DNA of 64,000 nt from contig JACRJO010000018.1 of assembly GCA_016219985.1 (NCBI GenBank), forward strand, positions 186,001 to 250,000, given 5' to 3'. The notes beneath the pieces are model-generated. The model was given only the letters and a program-made list of their open reading frames with translations. It was not told the origin of the DNA and did no database searches. A program made the position numbers and the translations under genes. The DNA comes from Sphingobacteriales bacterium (GTDB lineage Bacteria; Bacteroidota; Bacteroidia; Chitinophagales; Chitinophagaceae). Each line of letters begins with the position of its first letter. Within the stretch, counting starts at the first letter, position 1. Of this stretch, positions 16,278-25,086 are shown in pieces.

Positions 16278-18113
16278 ATGTGTGGAATTGTTGGATATAC
16301 CGGCCCCAGGGAAGCATACCCCATTATTATTAAAGGTCTGAAAAGACTGGAGTACCGGGGGTACGACAGTACCGGGGTGGCTTTGCAAAACGGCGGCCTC
16401 AACGTCTACAAGAAAAAAGGGAAAGTCGCCGAACTGGAAGAAAGTATCGTTGGGATGAATCTCCATTCCCATATCGGGATCGGTCATACCCGCTGGGCCA
16501 CCCACGGGGAACCCAGTGACCGAAATGCACACCCGCACCAGTCGGCCAGTGGCCAGCTGGCCATGATCCACAATGGGATTATCGAAAATTACAGCCAGCT
16601 GAAACAGGAACTGATCAATAAAGGATACACTTTCTCCAGCGATACAGATACCGAAGTGCTGCTCAACTTCATTGAAGAGATCAAAAAAAACAATAACTGC
16701 TCCCTCGAAGAAGCAGTGCGGGTGGCCCTTAAAAGGGTAACCGGCGCTTATGTAATCCTCCTGATGGATGCCGGCGATCCGGGAACCATCATTGCCGCGC
16801 GGAAAGGAAGCCCGCTGGTGATCGGGGTGGGCAAGGGCGAACATTTCCTGGGCTCTGATGCTTCGCCAATGCTGGAATATACCAAGGAAGTAGTTTACGT
16901 AAACGATTATGAACTGGCCATCGTGAAACCCGATGAACTGATTCTGAAAAACCTCGGGAATGAAAAGATCACGCCCTATATTCAAAAGCTGGACATTGAA
17001 CTGGCGGCGATTGAAAAAGGAGGCTATGATCATTTCATGCTCAAGGAAATTTTTGAGCAGCCCCGGACCGTTTATGATTGCCTCCGCGGCCGGCTGGATG
17101 CAGCGGAAGGCACGATTACCATGAGCGGTATTCAGCAATATGCCGAACAGATCGTGAATGCCAACCGGATCATTATGGTGGCCTGTGGCACCAGCTGGCA
17201 CGCCGGGCTGGTAGCCGAATATATATTCGAAGAACTCTGCCGGATCAATGTGGAAGTGGAATATGCTTCTGAATTCCGGTACCGCAACCCGGTCATCCAT
17301 AAGGGAGATGTGATCATCGCGATCTCCCAGAGCGGGGAAACAGCCGATACCCTCGTGGCCATTGAAAACGCCAAAAATAACGGGGCCATTATCCTCGGTG
17401 TAGTGAATGTGGTGGGTTCCTCCATTGCGAGGCTCAGTCATGCCGGAGCCTATACCCATGCCGGGCCGGAAATCGGGGTCGCCTCCACCAAGGCCTTTAC
17501 CGCCCAGCTGGCGGTACTGACCATGATGGCCCTGAAGATCGGGTATATCAAAGGCACCATTCCCCACAAACGGTATATGCACCTGCTGAAAGAACTACAG
17601 GAAATACCGGAGAAAGTAGCCTGGACCCTGAAACACAGCGATAATATTAAAGCCCTTGCTGAAAAATACAAGGACGCCCATGACTTCCTTTATCTCGGCC
17701 GCGGATATAATTTTCCCGTCGCCCTCGAAGGCGCTTTGAAATTAAAAGAGATCTCTTATATCCATGCAGAAGGCTACCCGGCCGCTGAGATGAAACACGG
17801 TCCCATCGCCCTCGTGGATGAAACCCTGCCCGTGGTATTTGTCGCCACCAAAGATCCTTACCATGAAAAAGTGGTAAGCAATATGCAGGAGATCAGGGCC
17901 CGGAAAGGAAAAGTGATTTCCGTGATCACGGAAGGCGATGAAATCTCCGCGGCGCTTTCTGAGGATGTAATGCTGGTGCCCGAGGCCGATGAGATCCTGG
18001 CCCCGATGCTGAATGTGATCCCGCTGCAACTGCTGGCCTATTATACCGGGCTGGCCAAAGGATGCGATGTGGACAAACCGAGAAACCTGGCCAAATCAGT
18101 AACGGTTGAGTAA
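16278..18113 (+). CDS. glmS: Glutamine-fructose-6-phosphate aminotransferase (isomerizing)
   Basis: Makes glucosamine-6-phosphate from fructose-6-phosphate and glutamine, the entry to peptidoglycan and LPS amino sugars. 611 residues, full length. Met1 is followed by the nucleophile C2 (MCGIVGYTG); the class II amidotransferase domain spans about 2-225 (THGEPSDRNAHPH, IHNGIIENY). Two SIS sugar-isomerase domains follow (about 290-430 with CGTSWHAG and AISQSGETADT, and about 460-600). The C-terminus ends DKPRNLAKSVTVE, the conserved loop. The DUF4954 gene starts 16 nt downstream, probably in the same transcript. Confidence 0.98.
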   Translation: MCGIVGYTGPREAYPIIIKGLKRLEYRGYDSTGVALQNGGLNVYKKKGKVAELEESIVGMNLHSHIGIGHTRWATHGEPSDRNAHPHQSASGQLAMIHNGIIENYSQLKQELINKGYTFSSDTDTEVLLNFIEEIKKNNNCSLEEAVRVALKRVTGAYVILLMDAGDPGTIIAARKGSPLVIGVGKGEHFLGSDASPMLEYTKEVVYVNDYELAIVKPDELILKNLGNEKITPYIQKLDIELAAIEKGGYDHFMLKEIFEQPRTVYDCLRGRLDAAEGTITMSGIQQYAEQIVNANRIIMVACGTSWHAGLVAEYIFEELCRINVEVEYASEFRYRNPVIHKGDVIIAISQSGETADTLVAIENAKNNGAIILGVVNVVGSSIARLSHAGAYTHAGPEIGVASTKAFTAQLAVLTMMALKIGYIKGTIPHKRYMHLLKELQEIPEKVAWTLKHSDNIKALAEKYKDAHDFLYLGRGYNFPVALEGALKLKEISYIHAEGYPAAEMKHGPIALVDETLPVVFVATKDPYHEKVVSNMQEIRARKGKVISVITEGDEISAALSEDVMLVPEADEILAPMLNVIPLQLLAYYTGLAKGCDVDKPRNLAKSVTVE

Positions 18114-18129
18114 AGCACTATAACCAAGC

Positions 18130-20337
18130 ATGAACATTATTACCAAAAAAGCGATCTCCTCCCTCGGGTACGGCTTTATCGCGAAAGAATTTATCCCGAA
18201 AGGAAAGAATGAATATTACCTGCGCAATATCCAGAACCGGAGCGGTATCCGCTACCGCAAACTGACCCAGGTGGAAATAAAGCTGCTGGAAAAAAATGAT
18301 AACAGCTCCGATAACTGGAACAAGGTACTGGTGTCCGACGCTTTTGATCCCACCCTCGTCAAACGCTGTTCCTTTTTCGGGCTGGTCCGTATCGGTAAAC
18401 TGGAACCTTATTTTCATGAGTTCAACAACCTGCACATGCCGGTGGGATTGTACAACAGCACCATTATCAGCAGTGATATCGGCGACAATGTGGTGATCGA
18501 TAATGTGAACTTCATGAGCCATTATATCATCGGCAATGATGTAATGCTGGTCAATATTAACGAACTGGCCACCACGGACCACTCCAAATTCGGGAACGGA
18601 GTGCTGAAAGAAGGCGAAAAAGAATCGGTCCGGATCTGGATGGAGATCTGCAATGAAAACGCGGGGCGGAGTGTGCTGCCCTTTAATGAAATGCAGGCCG
18701 GCGATGCCTGGCTCTGGTCCAAGTACAGGAACGATGAAAAACTGCTCCTCAAATTCAAAGAATTCACCGACAAAAAATTTGATACCAAACGGGGGTATTA
18801 TGGAAAAATCGGGGACCGCACGGTCATCAAGAACTGCAAGATCATCAAGGATGCCTGGATCGGCTCAGACGCCTACCTCAAAGGCGCCAACAAGATCAAG
18901 AACATTACAATCAATTCTTCTCCCGAAGCCAAATCACAGATCGGCGAAGGTTGTGAACTGGTGAATGGCATTGTCGGTTTCGGCTGCCGCATCTTCTACG
19001 GGGTAAAAGCAGTCCGCTTTATGATGGGCAGCAATTCGCAGCTGAAATACGGCGCCCGGCTGATCAACTCCTACCTGGGCGATAACTCCACGATCTCCTG
19101 TTGCGAAGTACTGAACTCCCTGATCTTCCCGGCGCACGAGCAACACCATAATAATTCGTTTCTCTGCGCCGCCACGGTACTGGGACAAAGCAATATGGCA
19201 GCAGGCGCCACGATCGGTTCTAATCACAATTCGAGGGGGGCAGACGGGGAAATAATAGCCGGCCGGGGTTTCTGGCCCGGACTCTGTGTCAGCCTGAAAC
19301 ACAATTCAAAATTCGCCTCCTTTACCCTGGTTGCAAAGGGCGACTTCCCGGCAGAATTGAATATCCCCATTCCCTTTTCCCTCGTCAGCAATGATGTGAG
19401 CAGGGACAAACTGGTCATCATGCCGGGCTACTGGTTCATGTACAATATGTATGCGCTGGCCCGAAATGCAGGGAAATATGTAAGCCGGGACAAAAGGCTG
19501 GACAAAACCCAGGTGATCGAGTACGACTTCCTGGCCCCGGACAGTGTGAATGAAATGTTTGACAGCCTCCTCCTGTTTAAAAAATACGCGGCCCGGGCCT
19601 GGTCCCGTAAAACCGGGAAACCGGTGGCGGATAAAGACCTGCTGAAAAAAGGGGAATGGCTGCTGGAAAATAACCCGGAAGCCCTGGCCGGGACAGAAAT
19701 CTTAGCAGAAGGCTTTGAAAACAGTAAACGGGTAACACAATTAATTAAGGTCCCTGAAGCCTATCGATTATTCAAGGAACTGATCAGTTATTACGGGATC
19801 ACGCAATTGATCCGGTTCATTGAATCCGGCCCGGTAGGCAGCTGGGAGAAACTGCTCAGCCGCCTGCCGAAAGAGACTGTAAGGACCGGCTGGAAAAATA
19901 TTGGCGGGCAACTGATCCCCGAGCCGGCCATTCAAACCCTGGTCCGCTCCATCCGCAGCGGGAAGATCAGCGACTGGGAAGGAGTACATGCTTTTTATCA
20001 AAAAGAGAGTGCGGCCTACCCGGCTAAAAAATTACAGCAGGCATTTGCCGCACTGCTTGAAGTGCATCATTTGTCCCGGGGAAAATTCACGCGTAAAATC
20101 TTTACCCGGTTGCTGGAACAAAGCATCCATACCCGTGAATGGATCACCCGGGGTATTTATGAATCCCGGGCCAGGGATTACCAGAACCCCTTCCGTAAAA
20201 TGGTATATGACACACAGGAAGAAATGGATAAGGTCATGGGCAAACTGAAGGACAACCCTTTTATCCTGCAACAACAGGAAGAATTCAGCAATTACCGGGA
20301 TCGCGTACAAGCGTTACTAGAACGCCTGGCAGGATAA
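18130..20337 (+). CDS. DUF4954 family protein with left-handed beta-helix repeats
   Basis: 735 residues. Large cytoplasmic protein of a family found mainly in Bacteroidota and spirochaetes; function not established. Residues about 100-400 are full of hexapeptide-like turns (IISSDIGDNVVIDNVNF, GVKAVRFMMGSNSQLKYGARLINSYLGDNSTISCCEV), which fold into a left-handed beta-helix as in acyl and sugar-nucleotide transferases; the His-rich EQHHNNSFLCAA could be an active-site loop. The C-terminal third (about 470-735) is alpha-helical. Its place right after glmS suggests, but does not prove, a role in amino-sugar or envelope precursor metabolism. Confidence 0.85.
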   Translation: MNIITKKAISSLGYGFIAKEFIPKGKNEYYLRNIQNRSGIRYRKLTQVEIKLLEKNDNSSDNWNKVLVSDAFDPTLVKRCSFFGLVRIGKLEPYFHEFNNLHMPVGLYNSTIISSDIGDNVVIDNVNFMSHYIIGNDVMLVNINELATTDHSKFGNGVLKEGEKESVRIWMEICNENAGRSVLPFNEMQAGDAWLWSKYRNDEKLLLKFKEFTDKKFDTKRGYYGKIGDRTVIKNCKIIKDAWIGSDAYLKGANKIKNITINSSPEAKSQIGEGCELVNGIVGFGCRIFYGVKAVRFMMGSNSQLKYGARLINSYLGDNSTISCCEVLNSLIFPAHEQHHNNSFLCAATVLGQSNMAAGATIGSNHNSRGADGEIIAGRGFWPGLCVSLKHNSKFASFTLVAKGDFPAELNIPIPFSLVSNDVSRDKLVIMPGYWFMYNMYALARNAGKYVSRDKRLDKTQVIEYDFLAPDSVNEMFDSLLLFKKYAARAWSRKTGKPVADKDLLKKGEWLLENNPEALAGTEILAEGFENSKRVTQLIKVPEAYRLFKELISYYGITQLIRFIESGPVGSWEKLLSRLPKETVRTGWKNIGGQLIPEPAIQTLVRSIRSGKISDWEGVHAFYQKESAAYPAKKLQQAFAALLEVHHLSRGKFTRKIFTRLLEQSIHTREWITRGIYESRARDYQNPFRKMVYDTQEEMDKVMGKLKDNPFILQQQEEFSNYRDRVQALLERLAG

Positions 20338-20341
20338 CCCC

Positions 20342-21655
20342 CTATTTTTTCCGGAAAAAGATCCGGACCGGCACCCCAGTCAGTTCAAAGTTTTCCCGCA
20401 ACTTGTTTTCCAGGTAATTCTTATAGGGTTGCTTGATATCATCCGGGAAATTACAGAAAAAGGCAAAAGAAGGTACCGCGGTTGGTAACTGCGTGATGAA
20501 TTTGATCTTGATGGGATTTCCTCTCACCACGGGCGGATGGTAGGCCTGGATCGCTTTCAGCATAATATCATTTAAGGAAGAAGTGGGGATCTTCCGCTGG
20601 CGGTTTTCATACACCTGCAGGGCCACTTCAATCGCTTTGAATATCCGTGTTTTTTCTTTGGCTGAAATAAACAAAATGGGTACATCGCTGAAAGGGGCGA
20701 ATCGTTTCTTTAATTCCGCCTCGTATTCTTTTGCGGTATTGGTTTCTTTTTGCACCAGGTCCCACTTGTTCACGAGCACCACCACGCCTTTTCCTTTCTT
20801 GGCCGCGAGGCTGAAAATATTCAGGTCCTGCGCCGCAATTCCCTTCTCCGCATCGAGCAGCAGTAAACAGACATCGGATTCATCCAGGGCCTTGATTGCC
20901 CGGATCACTGAGTAAAATTCCAGGTCTTCGTGCACTTTGGCCTTCCGGCGGATCCCGGCGGTATCGATCAAAACAAATTCTTTCTGGAATAAGTTATAGT
21001 GTGTGTGGATTGTGTCCCGGGTGGTGCCCGCGATATCGCTGACAATGGTGCGCTCCTCGCCCACCAGGGCATTCAGCAGGGATGACTTACCGGTATTCGG
21101 CTGGCCGATAATGGCAAACTTGGGCAGCGCGGCTATCTCCCTTGTTTCTTCCGAGGCATCATCGGTTACCAGGGCTGCTATATCATCCAGCAGTTCACCG
21201 GTACCGCTTCCGCTGGCGGCTGCAATAAAGTAGATCCGGTCAAAACCCAGGCTGTAAAATTCGGAGGCCTCCAGCAGGCGGTCATTATTATCCACCTTAT
21301 TCACCGTCAAAAAAACAGGCTTCGTGCTCCTGCGCAGCACATGGGCCATCGAATCATCCAGGTCCGTCATGCCGGTCTGTGCATCCACCATGAATATAAT
21401 GGCATTGGCCTCTTCCACGGCCACCAGCACCTGCTTGGCGATTTCTCTTTCAAACACATCTTCACTGCCCTGCACAAAGCCGCCGGTATCGATTACGTTA
21501 AAGGTCTTGCCGTTCCAGTCGGTCACCCCGTACTGGCGGTCACGGGTAACCCCGCTGATATCATCCACAATGGCTTTGCGCTGTTCCAGTAAACGGTTAA
21601 ACAAAGTGCTTTTCCCGACATTCGGACGACCTACGATTGCTACAGTAAATGACAT
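20342..21655 (-). CDS. der: Ribosome biogenesis GTPase Der (EngA)
   Basis: Double-GTPase needed for 50S subunit assembly. 437 residues. First G domain: GRPNVGKSTLFNRLLEQ (G1) at about 8-24, DTGG (G3), NKVD (G4). Second: GQPNTGKSSLLNALVGEE (G1) at about 183-200, DTAGIRRK (G3), NKWD (G4). A C-terminal KH-like domain spans about 355-437. Its last codons are 4 nt from the convergent DUF4954 stop. era lies upstream on the same strand, separated by a repeat-rich spacer. Confidence 0.98.
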   Translation of the reverse strand: MSFTVAIVGRPNVGKSTLFNRLLEQRKAIVDDISGVTRDRQYGVTDWNGKTFNVIDTGGFVQGSEDVFEREIAKQVLVAVEEANAIIFMVDAQTGMTDLDDSMAHVLRRSTKPVFLTVNKVDNNDRLLEASEFYSLGFDRIYFIAAASGSGTGELLDDIAALVTDDASEETREIAALPKFAIIGQPNTGKSSLLNALVGEERTIVSDIAGTTRDTIHTHYNLFQKEFVLIDTAGIRRKAKVHEDLEFYSVIRAIKALDESDVCLLLLDAEKGIAAQDLNIFSLAAKKGKGVVVLVNKWDLVQKETNTAKEYEAELKKRFAPFSDVPILFISAKEKTRIFKAIEVALQVYENRQRKIPTSSLNDIMLKAIQAYHPPVVRGNPIKIKFITQLPTAVPSFAFFCNFPDDIKQPYKNYLENKLRENFELTGVPVRIFFRKK

Positions 21656-21689
21656 TATAAATAAATTAAATTAAAACAATGAATAAGTA

Positions 21690-21745
21690 CGAGACCCGGA
21701 CTACAAACTACAAACTACCAACTACTAACTACCAACTACTAATTA
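21690..21745. repeat. Tandem ACTACCAACTA-type repeat between era and der
   Basis: The spacer 21656-21742 starts A/T-rich and then repeats words of about 7-11 nt (ACTACAA, ACTACCAACTACTA) five to six times, ending at the era stop codon. No terminator-like T-run; read-through from era into der is possible. Confidence 0.6.
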
Positions 21746-22609
21746 ATACCCGTATTCTTTCAGCTGCAAATCATTCTCCCTCCACTTCGGCTTCACCTTT
21801 ACAAATAATTCCAGGAATACCTTCTGTTGTAAAAAATCCTCAATATCCTTTCTCGCTGCTGTCCCGATCTTTTTGATCATGCTGCCTTTCTCCCCGATCA
21901 GGATCACTTTCTGGGTTTCCCGGTGAACGATGATATCGGCCACAATTTTCACCAGGGTGGTTTTCTCCTTAAATTCCCGGACCAGTACCGCGGTATGGTA
22001 GGGAATTTCATCCTGCGACAATTCATAGATCTTTTCACGGATCAGTTCTCCCACGAAAAACTTAGTCGGCAGGTCACTGATATCCTCCCCGGAGTAATAC
22101 GGTTCTCCTTCCGGCAGCAGCGCCAGCACCGGCTGCAAAAATTTCCGGATATTGATCCCGCTGGATGCGGATATGGTCAGGATACTTTTGCAATACGGCT
22201 GCTTTTCAAAATACGCCACCGCCTCTTTTATCTTTTCCTGAGTGGCCAGGTCGATCTTATTGATCACGATGATCGCCGGTACTTTCAGTTTCAGGGCCGA
22301 AAAGATTACATGACATTCCTCCCAGTTCTCATTCACATCCACCAGCAGCAGGGCTACATCCGCATCCTCCAGGGCGCTTTTGACCGCCAGCATCATTTTT
22401 TCATGCAGCTTATACCGGGGTTCGATGATACCCGGCGTATCAGAAATGATCACCTGGTAGTCCTTATCCGTCAGGATGGCCTTGATCCGGTGGCGCGTGG
22501 TCTGCACTTTGGGGGACACAATCGCCAGCTTCTCGCCCATGAGGGCATTCAGGAGCGTGCTCTTCCCGGCATTGGGCCGGCCAAAAATATTTACAAAACC
22601 GGTTTTCAT
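21743..22609 (-). CDS. era: GTPase Era
   Basis: GTPase that binds the 3' end of 16S rRNA during 30S maturation. 288 residues. G1 GRPNAGKSTLLNALMGEK at about 10-27, G2 region QTTRHRIKAI, G3 SDTPGI, G4 NKIDL; the C-terminal KH domain (about 200-288) contains VHRETQKVILIGEKGSMIKKIGTAARKDIE, the RNA-binding GxxG type loop. On the same strand as der, with a short repeat spacer between them. Confidence 0.98.
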   Translation of the reverse strand: MKTGFVNIFGRPNAGKSTLLNALMGEKLAIVSPKVQTTRHRIKAILTDKDYQVIISDTPGIIEPRYKLHEKMMLAVKSALEDADVALLLVDVNENWEECHVIFSALKLKVPAIIVINKIDLATQEKIKEAVAYFEKQPYCKSILTISASSGINIRKFLQPVLALLPEGEPYYSGEDISDLPTKFFVGELIREKIYELSQDEIPYHTAVLVREFKEKTTLVKIVADIIVHRETQKVILIGEKGSMIKKIGTAARKDIEDFLQQKVFLELFVKVKPKWRENDLQLKEYGY

Positions 22610-22629
22610 CTTACCTGCAAAATTGCATA

Positions 22630-22652
22630 AAAAAACCGGGCCGGGCCCGGTT
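22630..22652 (-). terminator. Intrinsic terminator of the lipocalin-like gene
   Basis: AACCGGGC (22634-22641) and GCCCGGTT (22645-22652) form an 8-bp GC-rich stem with a 3-nt loop. On the minus strand it is followed by a run of T. It lies 23 nt after the stop of the gene at 22675 and just before era. Confidence 0.85.
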
Positions 22653-22674
22653 ATTAATATTGCCTGGGTTAATA

Positions 22675-23097
22675 TTACTGACGGGTATAGGTAATCACAA
22701 AAGAGTCCCCTGCCTGCATTTCATCCGTTGTTTTCACTTTAAATGAATTACAGGAAAAATTTTCAACTGTACCAGGCTCGCCGTCTACCGCAATGGTTGT
22801 GCCGGTAAGGGTCCAGACACCACTGTCATTTGAATCAGGAGTACAAACTATTCCGGCGTCAGTGATCGTGTACGTACCGCCGGCTGCAAAAGTCAGGATA
22901 TTATCCCGGTCACAGGCATCAATAAAAGCGTCATTGAAAAAATCCAGTTCAGGAGAGGATGCACTGGCTTTGTACTTAATGGCTGTCATTTTGTAACTCC
23001 CCGCAAGGGAAGCCTGGCTAAGAGTACAGTTCTCTTTGTCCTTTTTACAGGAGGCAAAAGCAAAAACGATCAGGGATAAGGCTAATAATTTCCTCAT
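22675..23097 (-). CDS. Small lipocalin-like lipoprotein
   Basis: 140 residues. Lipoprotein signal: MRKLLALSLIVFAFASCKKDKEN with lipobox Cys at 17; the SCKKD tail after the Cys is typical of Bacteroidota lipoproteins. The rest (LAGSYKMTAIKY, NILTFAAGGTYTITD, SGVWTLTGTTIAVDG, FKVKTTDEM) is the strand pattern of the small lipocalin-like domain common in this phylum. Ligand unknown. Own terminator downstream; tRNA-fMet lies upstream on the same strand with its own terminator between. Confidence 0.8.
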   Translation of the reverse strand: MRKLLALSLIVFAFASCKKDKENCTLSQASLAGSYKMTAIKYKASASSPELDFFNDAFIDACDRDNILTFAAGGTYTITDAGIVCTPDSNDSGVWTLTGTTIAVDGEPGTVENFSCNSFKVKTTDEMQAGDSFVITYTRQ

Positions 23098-23138
23098 AAA
23101 ATTTAAACAGGTAAGGTTTACAAATAAGGTTTAAAATA

Positions 23139-23160
23139 AGGCCCCACCTGGGTGGAGCCT
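23139..23160 (-). terminator. Terminator of the tRNA-fMet transcript
   Basis: Minus strand: AGGCTCCACC pairs with GGTGGGGCCT (one mismatch, CA loop), followed by TTATTTTAA, 4 nt after the tRNA 3' end. Confidence 0.7.
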
Positions 23161-23163
23161 TTG

Positions 23164-23235
<72 letters not shown>

Positions 23236-23246
23236 ATGTTGGACGG

Positions 23247-23278
23247 CAAAGGTACAGGTATTCGGGTTACCCACCAAA
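23247..23278 (-). promoter_or_regulatory. Promoter of tRNA-fMet, TTTG-N20-TACCTTTG
   Basis: On the minus strand TTTG (23278-23275), 20-nt spacer, TACCTTTG (23254-23247): a full match to the Bacteroidota -33/-7 promoter. The box ends 11 nt before the mature tRNA 5' end. Confidence 0.8.
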
Positions 23279-23281
23279 GAA

Positions 23282-23309
23282 AAAACGCCCTAAATAATCA
23301 GGGCGTTTT
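23282..23309. terminator. Bidirectional terminator after the GIN gene
   Basis: AAAACGCCCT (23282-23291) pairs with AGGGCGTTTT (23300-23309), 8-nt loop, with A/T runs on both sides. On the minus strand it follows the stop of the gene at 23335. Confidence 0.85.
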
Positions 23310-23334
23310 TCCATGGCTGTACTTATAACTGAAC

Positions 23335-24039
23335 TTATTTTCCCCTGGTTACGCTTCCGGCGCCACTGCTTTTAACTTCCCGGATCGTACAATCTCCCCT
23401 GTACTTCACATCACTGGCCCCGCTGGCCTCGGCTGATAATTCCTTATTGACCGTTACACGGATATCACTGGCCCCGCTGGCTTTCGCCTCGCAGGTCTCC
23501 GTGACAAGGTCAAATCCCTTGAAGTCACTGGCCCCGCTGGCTTCTACAAAAAGCCGCGTAGCCTTGCCGGTTATATTCACATCGCTGGCCCCGCTGAGGT
23601 GCACATACAATTTCTCTACGTCCATTTTCCCGTGCAGGTCGCTGGCGCCGGACTGTTCCAGGTTGAGCAGATCCGCCTTCAGCGTACCGGTAATAAATAC
23701 ATCACAGGCTCCGCTGATATTCAGCTTGTCGATTTGCCGGAAAGAAATATAAGCCCGCAGTTTCTTGTCCCCGCTGTTCCATTTCCAGTCCTTGTTTAAC
23801 CCGATATATAAAATACCTTCTTTCACCTCCACCGTGATCATATCGCGGTCCTTTATTTTCGCAGCGCTCACCGCCACGGCTTCTTCGTTACTCTGGTTCA
23901 GGTACACATTGAAGGCGCTGGATACCTGGATCCCATGAAATCCCTTCGCCTCCCTGACCTCCGCATTTGGGTCATTGATCTGTGCCCGTAGTCCCAGGCT
24001 TACCAGGATGACTGCTGCAAGCAGTGATAACTTTTTCAT
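23335..24039 (-). CDS. GIN-domain protein (DUF2807), SGASD-repeat type
   Basis: 234 residues with signal peptide MKKLSLLAAVILVSLGLRAQ. The mature protein is a head GIN domain, predicted as a right-handed beta-helix of short strands. It carries at least six turns with the word SGASD or a variant (ISGACDV, QSGASDL, LSGASDV, ASGASDF, ASGASDI, ASGASDV), spaced about 20 residues. The DNA copies of this word are close to identical (CACTGGCCCCGCTGG), which suggests recent copying or selection on the codons. Probably periplasmic or surface; partner unknown. Tandem paralogue of the next gene, 22 nt apart in one transcript. Confidence 0.85.
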   Translation of the reverse strand: MKKLSLLAAVILVSLGLRAQINDPNAEVREAKGFHGIQVSSAFNVYLNQSNEEAVAVSAAKIKDRDMITVEVKEGILYIGLNKDWKWNSGDKKLRAYISFRQIDKLNISGACDVFITGTLKADLLNLEQSGASDLHGKMDVEKLYVHLSGASDVNITGKATRLFVEASGASDFKGFDLVTETCEAKASGASDIRVTVNKELSAEASGASDVKYRGDCTIREVKSSGAGSVTRGK

Positions 24040-24061
24040 ATTTCTTTTTTCAGTTTAGTAT

Positions 24062-24781
24062 TCAGATTTTGGTCACAGAACCACCGGTGTTGGTTTTGAT
24101 TTCCCGGATGGAGGCAGCGCCTTTATACCGGACAATACCGCCAGTATTTGCTTTCACCACCAGCTCTTTCTCCGCAGATACCGATACGATTGCACCGGTA
24201 CTTACTGTAATGGTACAACTGCCGGCACTCATATCCTCCCCTTTAAACTTACTGCCGGTATCTCCATCAATATCCAGTTTATCGGTTTTACCGGACAAGG
24301 TGATTTTAGAGCCGGTGTTCTGGCTTATTTTCAGTGACTTGATATCCACTTCGCCGTTTACCTGCCCGCCTGTATTTGCTTTCAGGTCAAGGGCCACCGT
24401 CCTTAACACACCCTGTATTTTCACTTCCGCACCTGTATTTACATTCAACTGGTCGAGTGCTTTGTAAGATACATAGGCTTTCAGGTTCTTGCTTTCCTTT
24501 TTTCTGTTGATGGAACCCAGTTTCGAATCATAATGGATCTTCAGGATACCATTCTCCACTTTGGTAACGATCCGGTCCCGGTATTCTTCAGTGGACGCAC
24601 TTACTGCCACTTCTTCATTGCTTCCTGCAGTCAGGTACAGTTCAATACCCGTGGCCACATCAATACCATGAAATCCGCTCACTTCCCTTTTTACAGCATT
24701 GGGATCATTGATGGTTTGCTGGGCTCCCAGGCCGGCAGCAATCCCGGTAAACAATAAAACAGATAAGAATAACTTCTTCAT
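24062..24781 (-). CDS. GIN-domain protein (DUF2807), NTG-repeat type
   Basis: 239 residues with signal peptide MKKLFLSVLLFTGIAAGLGAQ. Same architecture as its downstream paralogue (INDPNAVKREVSGFHGIDV vs INDPNAEVREAKGFHGIQV), but the recurring turn word is NTG (VNTGAEV, ANTGGQV, QNTGSKI, DTGSKF, STGAIV, ANTGGIV, NTGGSV) where the other has SGASD. So the pair duplicated and each then unified its repeats to a different word. First gene of the two-gene transcript. Confidence 0.85.
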   Translation of the reverse strand: MKKLFLSVLLFTGIAAGLGAQQTINDPNAVKREVSGFHGIDVATGIELYLTAGSNEEVAVSASTEEYRDRIVTKVENGILKIHYDSKLGSINRKKESKNLKAYVSYKALDQLNVNTGAEVKIQGVLRTVALDLKANTGGQVNGEVDIKSLKISQNTGSKITLSGKTDKLDIDGDTGSKFKGEDMSAGSCTITVSTGAIVSVSAEKELVVKANTGGIVRYKGAASIREIKTNTGGSVTKI

Positions 24782-24850
24782 AATAGATGGTTTAGAAGTA
24801 GTACGAAAAGCGGTGTAGAAATGTTACAGCCTGCTAATAAAAAAACTTCG

Positions 24851-24858
24851 TATTTTTG
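24851..24858 (+). promoter_or_regulatory. -7 box TATTTTTG of the TPP-controlled TonB receptor gene
   Basis: Exact TAnnTTTG match about 80 nt upstream of the TPP riboswitch. The stretch between has a GCCTTT/AAAGGC hairpin (24870-24886). Confidence 0.55.
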
Positions 24859-24940
24859 CGGCTGTTAGCGCCTTTGACAAAAAGGCTTGATTTTCAACGT
24901 CTGCCAGCGGGTCCTTCATCGGTGAGCTGAGCAGGCTGGT

Positions 24941-25025
24941 TTCCCGGGGTGTTCCCGACAGAGGTCGGGATCTGAGATCATACCCGTAGAACCTGGTCAG
25001 GGTAATGCCTGCGAAGGGAAGGAGT
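24941..25025 (+). ncRNA. TPP riboswitch (THI element)
   Basis: Senses thiamine diphosphate. Visible landmarks: P1 TTCCC (24941-24945) with GGGAA (25016-25020); GGGGTG at its 5' side; the pyrimidine-sensing element TCTGAGA at 24970-24976; ACCCGTAGAACCTG at 24982-24995; and TAATGCCTGCGAAGGGAAGG at 25003-25022. A P3-type stem TCCCGACAGAGGTCGGGA (24953-24970) is perfect. It ends about 60 nt before the ATG at 25087. No T-run terminator follows, so translational control or an unseen terminator are both possible. Confidence 0.93.
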
Positions 25026-25086
25026 TTCAGTTGGTCCTTTCTCCACAGCGTTTCCCTCTTATTTTTTAACGTTTAAATGTAAAAAA

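Noticed and set aside
16224..17582. 452-codon open frame on the minus strand
   Set aside because: It is antisense to glmS, has no motif or start signal, and follows the codon pattern of the real gene.
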